A stretch of 64,000 bases of DNA from Antedon mediterranea (GCF_964355755.1 NC_092680.1:15973001-16037000); one strand, 5' to 3'. Positions 10,143 to 22,698 are shown, counted from the stretch's first letter. Made by a program: numbers and translations. Notes: generated by a model not told the origin, from the sequence alone.

Positions 10143-11651
10143 TCAATTACTTGATTCTTTGATTCCTCCGTTATTTATAACATACAATGGGTTATTATGC
10201 ATAGCAAGTTGGTCTTTATTTGCATCTTCTTCCTGTGTGTTGGCAGAATTCTCAATTTTACTGTCCTTCAGATGTTCCAAACGCCAACATCTGATAAGAA
10301 ATATCACAAAAGTAATGACAACGAAGAAGCACACACCTGCAACTACCAAGATGACTGCTACAGACAAATTATCGTCTGCAGACTGTGAATCATTGATTGG
10401 TGGAGGCACGGCATCATCATCGTCGTCGTCTTTAGGCGGAGTCATTCTTACTGTCGTCTGTAGTTGTACAAGAGGCTTACTTGTGTCCGCTGGTATATCT
10501 GTTGATACTACTGAAGATGTACTATCTCTGGATGAAGTATTTACCATCGGCGTTGGCTCATCATGAACATAAAGATGTGTTGCAAATGTCGAATTGTACT
10601 TTTTTGACGTGTCATCAAGCAATGTCGATGCGAGTGTTACTAACGTTGATTTCTCTAATTCCGAAATTGATTCTGTTTGAAGTATGATGGTTGATAATAC
10701 TGTTGTTTCTATTCCGTCTAGTGATAACACTATGCTGGCTTGACCTTCTACGCCAGTTGTCGTTATACCAACGCATGTTACATTTTTACCATTATCGATT
10801 CCTTTCGACAGAGGAATAATAAAGACCTCCCCGCTTACAACATAGTCTTTAGAACCAGAACCAATTATATGTCTACCATCAACGAACCAACGTGTTTCTT
10901 TATACGACGGTAAAGCATTCTCTACATTACACATCAACGTGATTGGTTCTCCAACAGTATAGGTTACATTATCTGGAGATATCATCACTGTCGGTTCAAT
11001 AGTCATTGGTGTTATAGAGCAGAATCTGGTATGAACCAAAGCTTCACCAGATGCCTCACAAACATAATCTATTCCATTGTCTTCTGGTAATAGCTTTAAT
11101 ATAATAAAAGCTGCGTTTATATCTTTTATAATTATAGAACCGTTGTTTTTCCAGGCTAGATCAGTCGGGGGACTTCCTCCAATAGATATGCAAACTAGAC
11201 TGACTGTGTCACCGGGTTTAGGATCTACACTCTCCTTGTTAATGCTACATCTTGGATAGAAATCGTGTGGTGGGATTAACAATGTTAAATTGGCGTCCCG
11301 GAATACAAACACACTCCCTCCGTTGTCTGTCATTTGGAATCCACAACGATAAAGTCCTCCATCAGGAGCATCAACATTCGATATCACAAGGTTATATTCT
11401 CCAACGTCACGGTTACCTTCTATTGAAAGACGATTATCATTCACAGAATCCAAAATCCTACCATCTGAACTCAAGAACATATTCGATGTTACATGTTGCC
11501 AAAACACAAAGTCTCCAGGGGTCTTATTTTCAACTGCACACTCTAAAACTACAGTTTCTCCTTGGAAAACCTTAGCAGAGTCTGGTCCATACCTGAAATT
11601 TATACATACGGCTAGGCTAGCCTGACATAACACTAACCAAACAATCTCCAT
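10143..11651 (-). CDS. Receptor B: three-Ig-domain membrane protein with S/T-rich stalk
   Basis: 502 aa from a real ATG at 11651, with a signal peptide at about 1-16. Domain 1 opens with 'FRYGPD', a start shared with C and D, and is V-like (C38, W51, C103). Domain 2 has C135, C154 (W167), C198 and C211, the four-cysteine layout. Domain 3 has C241, W255 and C293. A Ser/Thr-rich stalk (about 310-420) with likely O-glycosylation contains a D-run. A membrane helix spans about 428-453. The 49-residue tail has NPLY at 487-490, an NPxY motif of the kind that binds PTB adaptors or drives clathrin uptake. It lacks the RVxF of A and C. The gene is in a single exon. It is likely a surface recognition receptor (inference). 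A fragment of its V domain is duplicated at 9143-9389. Confidence 0.88.
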   Translation of the reverse strand: MEIVWLVLCQASLAVCINFRYGPDSAKVFQGETVVLECAVENKTPGDFVFWQHVTSNMFLSSDGRILDSVNDNRLSIEGNRDVGEYNLVISNVDAPDGGLYRCGFQMTDNGGSVFVFRDANLTLLIPPHDFYPRCSINKESVDPKPGDTVSLVCISIGGSPPTDLAWKNNGSIIIKDINAAFIILKLLPEDNGIDYVCEASGEALVHTRFCSITPMTIEPTVMISPDNVTYTVGEPITLMCNVENALPSYKETRWFVDGRHIIGSGSKDYVVSGEVFIIPLSKGIDNGKNVTCVGITTTGVEGQASIVLSLDGIETTVLSTIILQTESISELEKSTLVTLASTLLDDTSKKYNSTFATHLYVHDEPTPMVNTSSRDSTSSVVSTDIPADTSKPLVQLQTTVRMTPPKDDDDDDAVPPPINDSQSADDNLSVAVILVVAGVCFFVVITFVIFLIRCWRLEHLKDSKIENSANTQEEDANKDQLAMHNNPLYVINNGGIKESSN

Positions 11652-12439
11652 ACTACCAAATAATTATAACCGTTATTATGAATGTTTAGTTTATACAAAT
11701 GAATTTAAGTATCATCTTATTGATAATTCACGAAAGCTTAGCCATGACAACAAGGTACTTAAGTACTAAATATGTAGACCAACACAAAAGATATCATATC
11801 AGATATGCTAATTAATCCGAAGAAAGTTAATTTATTGTTGCTGAGGATTTTCCAAAATTCAAAACACAAAGATAATAGTTAACTAAGATTTTATTTCCAA
11901 TGTATTGCACAGCAGTCATTTACAATGCTCTATTCATTAAAGGTGACTGACTTGACTAAAGGCTTAATAATAATTATTTCAATCTAATACGTTGCTATGT
12001 TTTTTAAAGTATGAATTTATTTAAATCTTCATAATAATTCATAATATTTTAGTCAAAGCTGTCGATTATTAGTTCTGAAACAGACTGTTTAAATAAAAAA
12101 TGGAATGTCGCCCTCCATACTTGAAAAACTGTTTTCGGAATTTCTAGACCAACAGTAGTTCCGGAATAGTAATACGGTACAACATTTGTATTTACTTACT
12201 ATATACATATTGTTTTTATTGAAAAAGTAGTATTACAATTAAGGAGCTTATTCACAGTAGACAAATTAAAAGAAATAAATGGGCTTCTTATACGCTGTAT
12301 TCTCGTGTTAAAATCACGTTAAGCTTTCCTAATATGATCTTAAATCTGTTTCAGATTGACAATAATCGATCATTTACGAGGCAACTTTATAATTCACATA
12401 TTATTTAGTTTTAACTTTTAATAAACTATAGTATATCTA
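11652..12439. other. Intergenic upstream of gene B
   Basis: Holds the presumed promoter of gene B. A minus-strand 'GTATAAAC' about 40 nt above the ATG could act as a TATA element. No gene seen. Confidence 0.4.
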
Positions 12440-12735
12440 AGGGAATAGACATAGCCTTTAGATTGCTGGTTTATTAGGATTGTGGGTTCGAATCCAAGGC
12501 TTGCCGCATTGCTTTGTATCATTGACAAGATACTTTACTCACCTTTTCCTTTCTCCACCCAGGTGTACAAAGAGGCAGGGTCAAGACACAACTTTGCGCT
12601 GATTACTAACTGCATATGGGAGTATGTTTCCACAGTTTTTTTTATACAAATGACCGGGGTAATAACGTGTACATAGCACATACAGTTTTTACAACATTGA
12701 GCGCTTTATAAATCTAGGATTATTACTATTGACAA
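12440..12735 (+). mobile_element. tRNA-derived SINE
   Basis: Contains a good Pol III B box, GGGTTCGAATCC (12484-12495), about 40 nt after a weak A-box region. The body is unrelated to the 26.6/44.7-kb family. The end, 'GAGCGCTTTATAAATC' followed by ATTATTACTATT, is a typical simple-sequence SINE tail. A related tail recurs at 19955-20030. There is no coding content. Confidence 0.65.
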
Positions 12736-15108
12736 TGTATAGAAGGGGTTATTATAATATTTAAATTGATTTAGAAATGGCTTTCTTACCGTAGTCTAGT
12801 CTTTAATTTTGACGTGACCTCCAGTTGCGTGGTTAACAGGATATGCGTTGTTCGTTGAGTTTTCAATGGACATGCATTTGCAGATAGATGTCGTTTCCAT
12901 GTATAATAAATAGAACCGTACAGATACTATATAATAATATATCTGCGATGCAACTAATGTTAATTGTTTTAATATTGTTATCGGTAGGTAATATTGTTAT
13001 CGGTAGGTAACATGTTTTGAGGCTCCATGAATTTAATTTTTCCAAATATTTTTTATTTATATTGTGGCGGTAATACCATGTGTGTGATTGCAACCCGTGT
13101 AATTACAATCAGTTGATTTAGTTGGCCAGAATTTGAAACACATAAATGAATCCTCATGAGTATGAATTAATCTTCCATCCTAATCTTCAGACAATTAATA
13201 ATAGTAGTATAATGACTTCCTGTATTACTTTGCACTGGCTTGTTAGGCTGCATTAGATATAAGTACACTGGTATTATCCTGCACTGGCAAGCTAATCGCT
13301 GAGTATACTGTCCTGTCGGGGCCTACTTCATTTACACTGTGCAGTACAGGTAACTGTGCTGTATTAATGTACTGTATTCACTGTATTCAAATGCATTCAT
13401 TGGTAATTAAAAATGGTGCCTTCACCTCTACTAATGTACTGCAATTAAACAGAACAAAGGACAAACTACCTATAACAAAAGACTCTCCTAACCAACCAAG
13501 TGGTTAAAAGTATATGCAAATTAGGGAAAGCAATGAGTAAACTTAAGCAAGTGGACAAAACCTATTCAAGCATTAAATCATAATAATAGCTACTGCCTAA
13601 TACACTGCAGTTGCAATGAGATTACTATGCAAAATGATTATAATAATCCTATATATTGACAGTATTCGTAATCCTCTATATTGACAGTATTCGATGTAGT
13701 AAGTAGTCATTCTTGTTACCCCAGTCTCTATATAGTTTCTGAAATCTCTTTTTGATGCCCTTATTCAAATAGTTGAATTCCACCATAACATGCATGTTAT
13801 AGAATCTAAAAAACATTGGCTTTTAGTGGACTTGATGCAATCTTCCCGCATTATATTGCATACGAATCGTACGCAGCAATCGAAGGCAAATACCAGAAGA
13901 TTAAAATGATTAAATTGGGTTATGTAAAGACAAAATTAAGAATTCATGAACATTCCCTGTATGTCTGGTCTGATACGTCACCCGGAGCTACAGATTTGAG
14001 GGAGAGAGAGAATAATTTTCTATCATTGGTCAGTCAATGTTAAATTTTCGCCGAAATTGTGTTTCTATATTTGTTTGTATGTCCCAATTTTAAAAGGTAA
14101 TTTTTCGAGTGTGACGTCACTTTACAGCTACGGTATCCGTTATTAATTACGTCATTGTTTGCCGGTTACATTACCCATCGCTGGCGTACGAAGCATTAAC
14201 GAGAATGAAGCAACATAATAGGCGCGTACAACTAGCATAACACGCCGCGGAATTGTTAAACGTTTCTAATTTAGTACGAATACTACTTTCAATTACAACG
14301 TAACTTCTCTAACTTATTGTATCTCGCATAAAATTCAATCTCCTCACCACATACTATATAAAACATGTTAGCATTCTAGCAATATCGTAGCAATGCTATA
14401 GTACAACCTAACTTGTTCATCATGTGATCTCAAATAATAAACATGCCAATTCTGATTTCCAAATAAATCGTACACTATTATGTATTTATTATTTCACCAT
14501 TAGTAATTATCGCTTACAGTTCTCACGAAGAACTAACGCATATAGGTCCCAATGTTTTGTGACCAAGTTCTATATTTTTTTGTATTTCGCTTAATCTCAT
14601 GTGTACATTTCAATGGATTGGTCTACAAAAATCGTTTATTACACAATGTAGGCATACCGGTATACGTACATTATTACCGCCGCTCTTATATAATGTAGTA
14701 TTCATTTTGAGAAATAACAGAGTAGGCATAGTCATTTTTACACAATGAATATAAAAATAGATAATTAACTTTATTTCAAGGTACAAGTCTACTGTCTGTA
14801 TTGCAGTTAGCAAATTATTGTTTTCTCCAAGTTTTCAGGCAAAACAAAATTAATAATACATAGAGGGTGCTATTGACATGTGACGTAAACATGTACACAC
14901 CCATAGTTGATGATTTTCTGCATGTTCACGTCACAGCAGTCGTTCAAACCGGTATCGAAATATATTTGCCATTTTTTAAGTTTTAGTTATCTATTCGTAT
15001 GGAAGCTATCCTTTCCATCCTTAAATCAAAACTGATCATGTTTGTATCACATTAATTATTCTTTATAAGGTTTCGGCCTTACACGTTGAGCAATGTCACC
15101 AGTCCTGA
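12736..15108. other. Intergenic, small tandem duplications only
   Basis: Holds a 2-copy repeat of about 20 bp with 'TTGTTATCGGTAGGTAA' near 12974-13012, and a 2-copy repeat of about 24 bp with 'TATTGACAGTATTCG' near 13645-13695. CRE-like 'TGACGTCA' occurs near 14112. Short open frames (for example around 13.8-14.0 kb) show no recognisable protein. No gene seen. Confidence 0.5.
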
Positions 15109-15496
15109 ACTATAGAGTATCACGGTGTGACGTCACAACGTTAGAGGGCGCTGCATGGTTGCTAGCCAGCCAAAAGTGCGTTCAACGCTACTATGTTGAT
15201 AAATCGTAAAGAAATGTATTTCTATCAAATTATGTATCTTAGCTTGTTTTTTTTTTAATTTAAACTGTAGTTGAAAAATAAATAGATTATTAAAAACAAA
15301 TATTTAGTGATCTTTTGAGATTTTAGTTTGTTTTTATTGAAAATTATTAAGTTTTAAAATGACTACTTCAATAAGCCTATTCCAAACCATTGGTAACCTT
15401 GGAGTCACTCTGGCAGGTTGAACGCATTTTTGGTTGCGCTAGCAACCACGCAGCTCTACCTACCGTCGTGACGTCAGCACCGTGATACTCTATAGT
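15109..15496. mobile_element. MITE with about 80-bp terminal inverted repeats
   Basis: The left end 'ACTATAGAGTATCACGGTG' is matched by its reverse complement at the right end, and similarity extends about 80 bp inward with a few mismatches and small indels ('TGGTTGCTAGC' and 'TGCGTTCAAC' in both arms). The centre is AT-rich and non-coding. Each arm carries a TGACGTCA palindrome (cAMP-response-element sequence). The left arm also has 'AGAGGGCGCTG', close to the CTCF core. It is a non-autonomous DNA transposon of unknown family, about 160 bp past the stop codon of gene C. Confidence 0.8.
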
Positions 15497-15652
15497 AAAA
15501 TTGTATCAAAATATAAAAGTTAATAACACCAAGGAATTATTGTGTCACGTTAACTTATATATGTTGAAGTGATGCGCCTAATCTATCAAAGTTCCCATCA
15601 GTTAAATGTTTTTTGGGAGTGTACTCCTTAATAAAACTAAATGTACAAAATG

Positions 15653-17218
15653 TTATGGAATAACGACATCGACTTGAATAATGTGTTCAGTATTGTCTAT
15701 AACACGTGGTGTGTTAGACTCTGTTATTTCTATGGGAAAGTCAGCAAATAAAATATCCTTTGATTGTAAGTTAAAAGTTGTGTTTGTTTCAATTTGGTCA
15801 TTGACGTCATCAATATCGACAAGTTTGATTACCGTATCTGGAACTTCCTCTTCGTCAAAAAATCCACTGTTATCTTCATCGATGTCTACCGGAAGAGCGG
15901 CAGCCTGTTTTCTAGCCATTGCTCTCATCTTTCGAATACGAGAAAAATTAGATGGTGATTGTTTTGGAGACAAGTTTGGAAGAATAAAAGTTACCCTTTT
16001 CTTTACTCCAGTAGCATTATAAGTCTGCGTGTCCGCTGTTCGCTTTATTATACTTTTCGTTTGTTTTCCATCATATACATCACGATGTTGGACTCGTTTT
16101 ACAAAAGTGAAAAGAAAAACCAAGGCTAGTAAAAATACCGTAATAGATAGAATCACTGGTAAGACTACATTATTTCCACTGGAAGAGGAATTTGGTACCT
16201 GTTTATCTACGACATCATAATCCTGTGTCGGAGATACTGATGGTCGAACTTCTGAGAGTTTGATTGTAACCGAGCCGTTAGCCTGTAGACCCGAAAGTGT
16301 TTTTACATGACACGAGATCAAAGTGTTGTTGTCTGATGGCATAATACTTGGTATGACTATTCGTTCACCTTGCATTAATATTGCGAGCCTGTTCTTTGAT
16401 TCTGTCATAACCCTTTCGGTATTCCAATACCAATGTATAGATTTGATTGTCCCTATAACATCAATTTTACAATGAAGTGTTAGCTCTTCATATAATCGAG
16501 GGTTAGGATCCGACATGTGTATTTCGACTGTTGGTAGAATAACCATTGGAAGGACATAGCATGAACGTGGTTCAAGAAGTGCCAATCCGGTTGCTGAACA
16601 TATGAATTCTACACCGTTATCATCCGTTGTTAAGGTGTGAGTTACGGTAGAAATAGTGTTCATTGGATCTACTATCATCGTGTTATTTTTCCACCAAGAA
16701 AGCATAACTGGAGGTGTTCCACCAAAAGACACACAACCAAGTGAAATCGTATCCCCTGGTTTAAGGTATTCTATCGTTTGTGTTGACAAGCTGCATTGAG
16801 GGTAGAATGATGAAGGTGGACTCAATAACGAAATCCTGGCTTCTTGGAAAACAAATTCGCTTCGCGTATCATTTATAAAATAAAATCCACATTGGTAAGT
16901 TCCTGCTTCCTCTGTGTTTACGGCAGGTATCACCAAGTCAAACTCACCATCGCTGTGGTCGCCCGCAATGATGTACCTTCCAGCTCGAATATTGGGATAA
17001 ATATTGCTATCGTAACTGATATACGTGTTGTGTTCAACAAGATGCCAGAATACAAAATTACCTTTCAGTTTATCATCCACTGCGCACCTAAGCGTAACTT
17101 GTTCGCCGTTGTGAACCTGGCTTGAGTCTGGACCCTGACGAAATTTAATGGCGTATACAAATCCACCTTGGAACAGTAAAAATACACATAACCGTTTAAA
17201 ATGAGCACCCCAGCACAT
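15653..17218 (-). CDS. Receptor C: three-Ig-domain membrane protein with PP1-docking tail
   Basis: 521 aa from the ATG at 17218; the open frame above it has no ATG. The signal peptide covers about 1-23. Domain 1 opens with 'FRQGPD' and is V-like (C45, W58, C110). Domain 2 has C142, C162 (W175/176), C207 and C220. Domain 3 has C250 and C303. A membrane helix spans about 350-373. The 148-residue tail has 'DVYDG' near 380, 'KKRVTF' at 406-411 (a near-ideal RVxF motif for protein phosphatase-1) and then an acidic C-terminal half. The arrangement DVYxG then RVxF is shared with gene A. The extracellular part is most like B. It probably signals through a recruited phosphatase (inference from the motif). 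Single exon. Confidence 0.87.
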   Translation of the reverse strand: MCWGAHFKRLCVFLLFQGGFVYAIKFRQGPDSSQVHNGEQVTLRCAVDDKLKGNFVFWHLVEHNTYISYDSNIYPNIRAGRYIIAGDHSDGEFDLVIPAVNTEEAGTYQCGFYFINDTRSEFVFQEARISLLSPPSSFYPQCSLSTQTIEYLKPGDTISLGCVSFGGTPPVMLSWWKNNTMIVDPMNTISTVTHTLTTDDNGVEFICSATGLALLEPRSCYVLPMVILPTVEIHMSDPNPRLYEELTLHCKIDVIGTIKSIHWYWNTERVMTESKNRLAILMQGERIVIPSIMPSDNNTLISCHVKTLSGLQANGSVTIKLSEVRPSVSPTQDYDVVDKQVPNSSSSGNNVVLPVILSITVFLLALVFLFTFVKRVQHRDVYDGKQTKSIIKRTADTQTYNATGVKKRVTFILPNLSPKQSPSNFSRIRKMRAMARKQAAALPVDIDEDNSGFFDEEEVPDTVIKLVDIDDVNDQIETNTTFNLQSKDILFADFPIEITESNTPRVIDNTEHIIQVDVVIP

Positions 17219-18369
17219 TATTGCAATTACTGCAGCCGGGATTTGTCTTCTGCTGCCCGAGTAGTGTTCTACTTTCGGTTGTTGTCTCAATTGTTAAATG
17301 ATAGATATTTTGATCTGCTATATTTTACTGATACATCCACAAATCCGTTTCAGAATTTCGAAAGAATTTGATGTACCGCCTTGTAATCTCTAGATTAGAG
17401 TGAATTTATCCATAAGTATGCTTAAGTGACCGTTTACTTGGCGGAACAAAATGTAAAGTTTATCTAATCCTCTTGTTTACAATTGTAAAAAACTTCTTTA
17501 GAATTTTACATTCCAGAAATTCTTTCATTGTCAAATAATTCCCGGTTATAAACAATAATATTCTTTCGAAGATTATTATGTTTCTATAATTTTTCTGATC
17601 TAGATGTGACTTCAGATCGGCTTGTAGCTATCCATAACAGGCCTAGATTAGTTGTATAATATCCGTAACTGCCAACAATCGACTAGCTCAGACACCAAGA
17701 AAAATAATAATTCGGTAGACAGTATTTAAAGTGTAACGAATGATGGCATTGATATATTCTATGATAATATTAATATAAAGAATCTATCATTATTATTATA
17801 TTATTTTCGTAATAATGGCAAGATATTCATTTTAGAAACTGTTTTAAGATATCATATCGTACATAAAAAAAACCGTTTCTGTCGTTGCTTTTTACTATTG
17901 TTGGCTGGGTTAGCAAACGAATTTCTACAATCTATACAATTTTACTATCGCCTTTTAATTTTTTTTTTTTTTAATTTGTCTATATAGGCCTACTAAGTTT
18001 TTTTAGCTTTACTACAGTATTTTATTAGTTTTTACATGTTTATATTCAGTAATAAATAATGAGGAAAATCCATAAACCAAAGTATATGTAGAACAGAACC
18101 TCTAACCTAGTCTTTTGTTTCTAATCCATTATACTTGGAAAAACAAGAAAATAAGTAGTCCTACTCGTCTGAAGTGTCTACCTGGATATGACAAAGGTAT
18201 AGAAATAGAACGTTGCCATTGTATGCAAACACTTCAAAATAGTTCGGACTAAGGTCAAATAAATAGTCGGCGTGTCAAAAACGAAAATAAAAACAATGAT
18301 TGGAATATTAAAAATGCATTTTAGCGTCATTCTTGACCGGATTTTGCTTATTTTCTTTTTGTGGCCCAC
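17219..18369. other. Intergenic upstream of gene C
   Basis: AT-rich, with homopolymer runs. It holds the presumed gene C promoter. No gene seen; a TAGGCCTA octamer lies near 17984. Confidence 0.45.
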
Positions 18370-18754
18370 TTAAGGCCTATTTACATCAGGGCGATAACGA
18401 TCGACGATAAATAGATCAATATGCATTTTTTTCACATCTGAAACAAAAGACATTAAAACAGTTTTCATCCTAGTACTATTATAGGATAGCCATCTAATGT
18501 ATGCTGCCTTTGATGAAAATTATATTTTCACAAGTTTATTCAGAGCCATAATATCGTGACAATACAACGATGTTATTATTTTTAATTTATCATGACGTCA
18601 TTTGATTGGAAAAATCGTTTTCATCAAAGACAGCATAAATGATTAGCCTACAGTTCTAAAACAAAACCCTAATTTATTTTTTTTTTATGCAAGAAAAGTG
18701 TATGTTTATCTACTTATCGTCGATCGTTGTCGTTCTAGTGTAAATGGGCCTTAA
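18370..18754. mobile_element. MITE with about 40-bp TIRs and TTAA target duplication
   Basis: TTAA at 18370-18373 and 18751-18754 flank an element that begins 'GGCCTATTTACATC' and ends with the reverse complement of 'GGCCCATTTACACT'. The arms share 'CGATCGACGATAA' inside. An inner inverted pair, 'GCTG(C/T)CTTTGATGAAAA', lies near 18509-18530 and 18618-18640. The TTAA target is used by piggyBac- and Kolobok-type transposases, so this is a likely non-autonomous member of one of those groups. Non-coding. Confidence 0.8.
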
Positions 18755-21700
18755 CAGATGAAAGATGTTAATTGTATCAACCTTTACCAGTATTCAAAAC
18801 ACATTTACGTTATTTTGTGGACAAATAAAGATTATTAATGACAATTATACTTGCTTATGAGTTGTCAATAAGTATGGCGAATATATACAGTTGCAATTAA
18901 ATGAATGTACAAATCTGGTTAGTTACTGGTGGAACTAGTTATGCAGTTTGTCCAATAAATGTTTATTTAGTTCTGTAGCAAAAGTTGGACAATACTGTAG
19001 TATTTAAATGTTAACTATCTTTGAATTGATACATTATTACCACGTGATCAAGTCAAATTAATTTTAAAGTTTCGTTTATGCCCTCTAAAAAAGAAACATT
19101 TACTTTATTGTTGTTAATACAGTGCGTAGTAATCGAATTATTACATTGAAATAAGTACAAGTGGCAACAATGATAAAGTTATATAAATAATAAACTGTGG
19201 ATATGGGTATTTATTCTTGAAGAGATGAACTTCCTAATTATAATATACCTATTTAGTTAGAAGACTTTCTAAAAATATCTTACATTGAAGCAAACTAATT
19301 GTTTTCTATCAGAAGTTGTCAATATTATGATTAAAAGTATCAAATTCCGCAAGTTTTCTATAATTTAGAAATATTATTTAATAACATTTCATTTACGTAT
19401 ATCCCATGTTGTGTCAGTATTTAACTAAACGAAACAAAATTTGAATAAACGAAATTAAACCTACCCAAATGACGTCACTACATAATGATTTAATTATATA
19501 TATTTGCTAAATTCAATTAGTGAGGCATAATAGGGTACATTACTTCAAATTATGACGTGTTGTTTTTATCCTTTAACTAGGCTAACAGTATCAAAAGATA
19601 ATGTTTCTCTTTCAAAAAAATTACTATATAGCGCTGGAAATGAACAAATAATAAATAATGTAGTATGAATAGATGTCTTGAATTCGGATGAAAAAGTATT
19701 AAAAGCTGTTCAACTACCAACTTTAACTTAACTTTATAAAACACATAAACTTGATGCAAAACTAATAAGTTGAATAAATGATATACTTTGTTACAATGCA
19801 TTATGATGTCCATTCATTTTCTTGGGCCTCTGTCTCTGTTTGGAACAGTTTACTAATCTATATCCGTCAGGCAAGACCTTCAATTGCTTATTTCAAAGTT
19901 GACCTGAAAACAAACCTTTTTTTACTCTTCTTTTTGTCGTATTATTTTTCCGCTTTTGTTTATTATGTTTAAGTGCATTGAGGCTTTGCATAATGCGCTA
20001 TAAGTCACGTTTTATTATTATTATTACGCACAAACAATATGCAGGTCTAAAATTGAGGAAAATTGTTAAGTGACCTTCTACGCTTACCTATTTCGATCAA
20101 AAGTAGCCTAGAGTACAGTAATTTATATCAATAGTTAATCAGAGTTGGTAAGATTAAACATAATGTGTTCTTATGTGTAGTTATTAGAAAAGAAAGTGAC
20201 TTTACCTGATTTACGAATCTAGTTCTTCAATTTTTTTTTTGAAAAATCAGTTTCTTATCGTATGTGCATGTTCGGTACTTAGGCTTATCAGCGATTTACA
20301 GTAAGTTCATGACGTGACGGATGTTGAGAAAATATTATTTACAAATTATGCATAATATATAACAACATATAATAAGATGTTTAGTAAGAACATGTGGATG
20401 TGAGTTACATGCTGTAATGATAAAAATAATGTTTCATGATGAGCCGAAGCCGAAGACATTTAGATTTTCGTTTGTATAATGGAATATAACGAACATTGTA
20501 TAGAACATATCAAACCTGTTATTTGCTTTCATCCATCCGAAATGAAATACTACAACGTCCGTTCATAATATGTTGAACGCCAACGATAAGTTACTTAGTC
20601 TTTGCATATTCCTCGCATATTTTGAACTTTGACACAACGTTTATAACAACTTACTACAAATCATAACTCAATCCCCATGAAGTTTATAATTGTGATAAGG
20701 AAACAGTAATTGTTAGCGTTTCCATTCCAATGTAGAACGCCAAGTATGATAGTCTGAAAAAAGTAAATAATCCGCCACATACAAAACCGTATTTATGCAC
20801 AAGGACAACCTAAATTCAGAGAGTTATATCGGTTTTAATATGTCCCGTAGGTGCTGTGTCTTTTTTTACAATAAGGTTTATAATATTACGATTCATTTTA
20901 ACATAGGCCTACTTACAGTATGTAAACAGAGCTGTGGTAGGCATAAGCCAAGCAGAATTGCATCTGTTCATTAATAGAACAAATTAGAAACGTTCTCTGA
21001 TATTAATAGTATGTTTAAATAATAATAATGATTAAGGTTGAAGTTTAATTATTAAAAGTGCTAAGTCATTTACGTATTTTATGTTTTAACGAATAAAACT
21101 AACAGGATTTATTTTATATTGTTTTACTTTCGTCTGATTCATCTCACTTCATCAATTGCTGAGAGGTAACTATTAAAATATGATAAAAAACATCTGTCTT
21201 TTGGGCAATTGTTGTTGAAATATCCCTGGAAATTACTGAACAGAAATGGGCATCACAAGTAACCACAATATCCGCTATGAGTTAACCTTAGGCCTAATCA
21301 GTATTTTTTTTAAACAAAATTTTAAAATATTACAACACGTAGGCCTATTATTGGTTTTGTATCATTTAAATCGTTCTTAAGCAACTGTGTGTAGAATCAA
21401 CAGACACGGGTTGTCGTAAATATAAACGTTGAAGTCTAGAATGGAATTATAATCTACATAATTTCACAAAAATTGTTTTATCGGACTATTAAATTGTAAA
21501 GTAGGCTACAATAACTGTTATTTAGTTTTTTTGTTATATATTATAAAAGTTTACCTATAATATTGTGAGCTTGTAAAATAAATACATTTTGTACAAAATA
21601 CGACTAAACTTGAGGATGACGCCAAGAGTAACAGGTGAACAGATTTTATTGGGTCAACATGTTACTAATCTAATACAAAACATCAGATTCTTAGTAGCAA

Positions 21701-22446
21701 ATTAACATTGTCTAGACTTATACACATGTGAAAATGTATATTATGTTTTATTAAGAAGAATGCATTGTAATGTATTTAAAGACGGTAATATAACATTTAA
21801 ATGTATCCTTGTTATCTCATTGTTCATTTCCTATTATCAGTATTTTCTCCCATTTCCAACCACGTCACATCAAACAGGACGGTAGTAATTGATCATAGAT
21901 TGTACAGTAAAACACGCGATTATAACTGTCTTAACTAGTTACATTATAATTAATTTAACCTATTTGAAATTATGTACAAATATTTTTTTACATTTCTTTC
22001 TAAACTGAAATGAAAAAGATCGTAATTAAAATATCGTATTTGACGTTTTATTTTAGTTTACCTCTTAAACGAAGCCATAAATCTACATAAATATCAGATT
22101 TGTTTTTATCGCATATGTTACATTGACACAAAATATATACAAATGAAACTCTTGTAATCTAGTTTTGCTTTTAAGTATAATCCAACTTTAAACCCTCACC
22201 TCCAAAAACCCACCTTCCAAAAAAATATCTATCTACGATCTAAATGGTCATGGACGAATTGATCAATAAAGAAGCTTGACGTCAATGGAAGTTGATGGAC
22301 TTTAAGAGATGGATTTATCAGACGTACAGGCGTCTCTCGCACAATATTATGTAAAGCAGAACAAAGTAATAGAAGTGAAAGACATAAGTCACATCCATAT
22401 AAGAATGTATATCAATATCTCTTAAACTGATTGTACAGTGTAAAGG
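18755..22446. other. Long AT-rich intergenic region
   Basis: No gene seen. A SINE tail fragment ('GCGCTATAAGTCACG' then ATTATTATT) is at about 19955-20030. Several TAGGCCTA-type octamers occur (20905, 21287, 21342). Short open frames near 19.6-20.0 kb have no features. Confidence 0.5.
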
Positions 22447-22612
22447 TCAATTACATAGACGAGGAGTAACGGCAAGAGTAAAACAAACGGTAAGCGGTAG
22501 CGGACCACACACGACGCGGAGCCGCTCTGAGCGATACAACGCTCAGAGTAGATACATTTTGCTACGTAGGAAAAGCTACGCGCTTTTCCGCTTACCGTAG
22601 TGTATATTGACC
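22447..22612. repeat. Foldback element beside the 3' end of gene D
   Basis: 'GGTCAATTACA ... CGGTAAGCGG' on the left is met by the inverted 'CCGCTTACCG ... ATTGACC' on the right. An inner perfect pair, CGCTCTGAGCG / CGCTCAGAG, and a second one around 'GCTACG' are present. It is GC-richer than its surroundings. Likely a MITE-like foldback. It lies 87 bp past the stop codon of gene D, so it could fall in the 3' UTR. Confidence 0.55.
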
Positions 22613-22698
22613 TATGCATATCTTAGCTTGTTTGTTTACAACTGAGAGCTTGACGTAAACTTAAAATAGCTTTACAGGAAATTAATATAATGATATTG

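Noticed and set aside
11252-11575. Plus-strand open frames across receptor genes A-D (for example 11252-11575, 15681-16022, 23028-23369)
   Set aside because: Antisense shadows of well-supported Ig receptor frames.
12482-12676. 64-codon plus-strand frame
   Set aside because: It falls inside a tRNA-derived SINE that contains the B box.
13816-14043. 75-codon plus-strand frame
   Set aside because: No ATG-led context, splice sites or recognisable motif; surrounded by AT-rich spacer.
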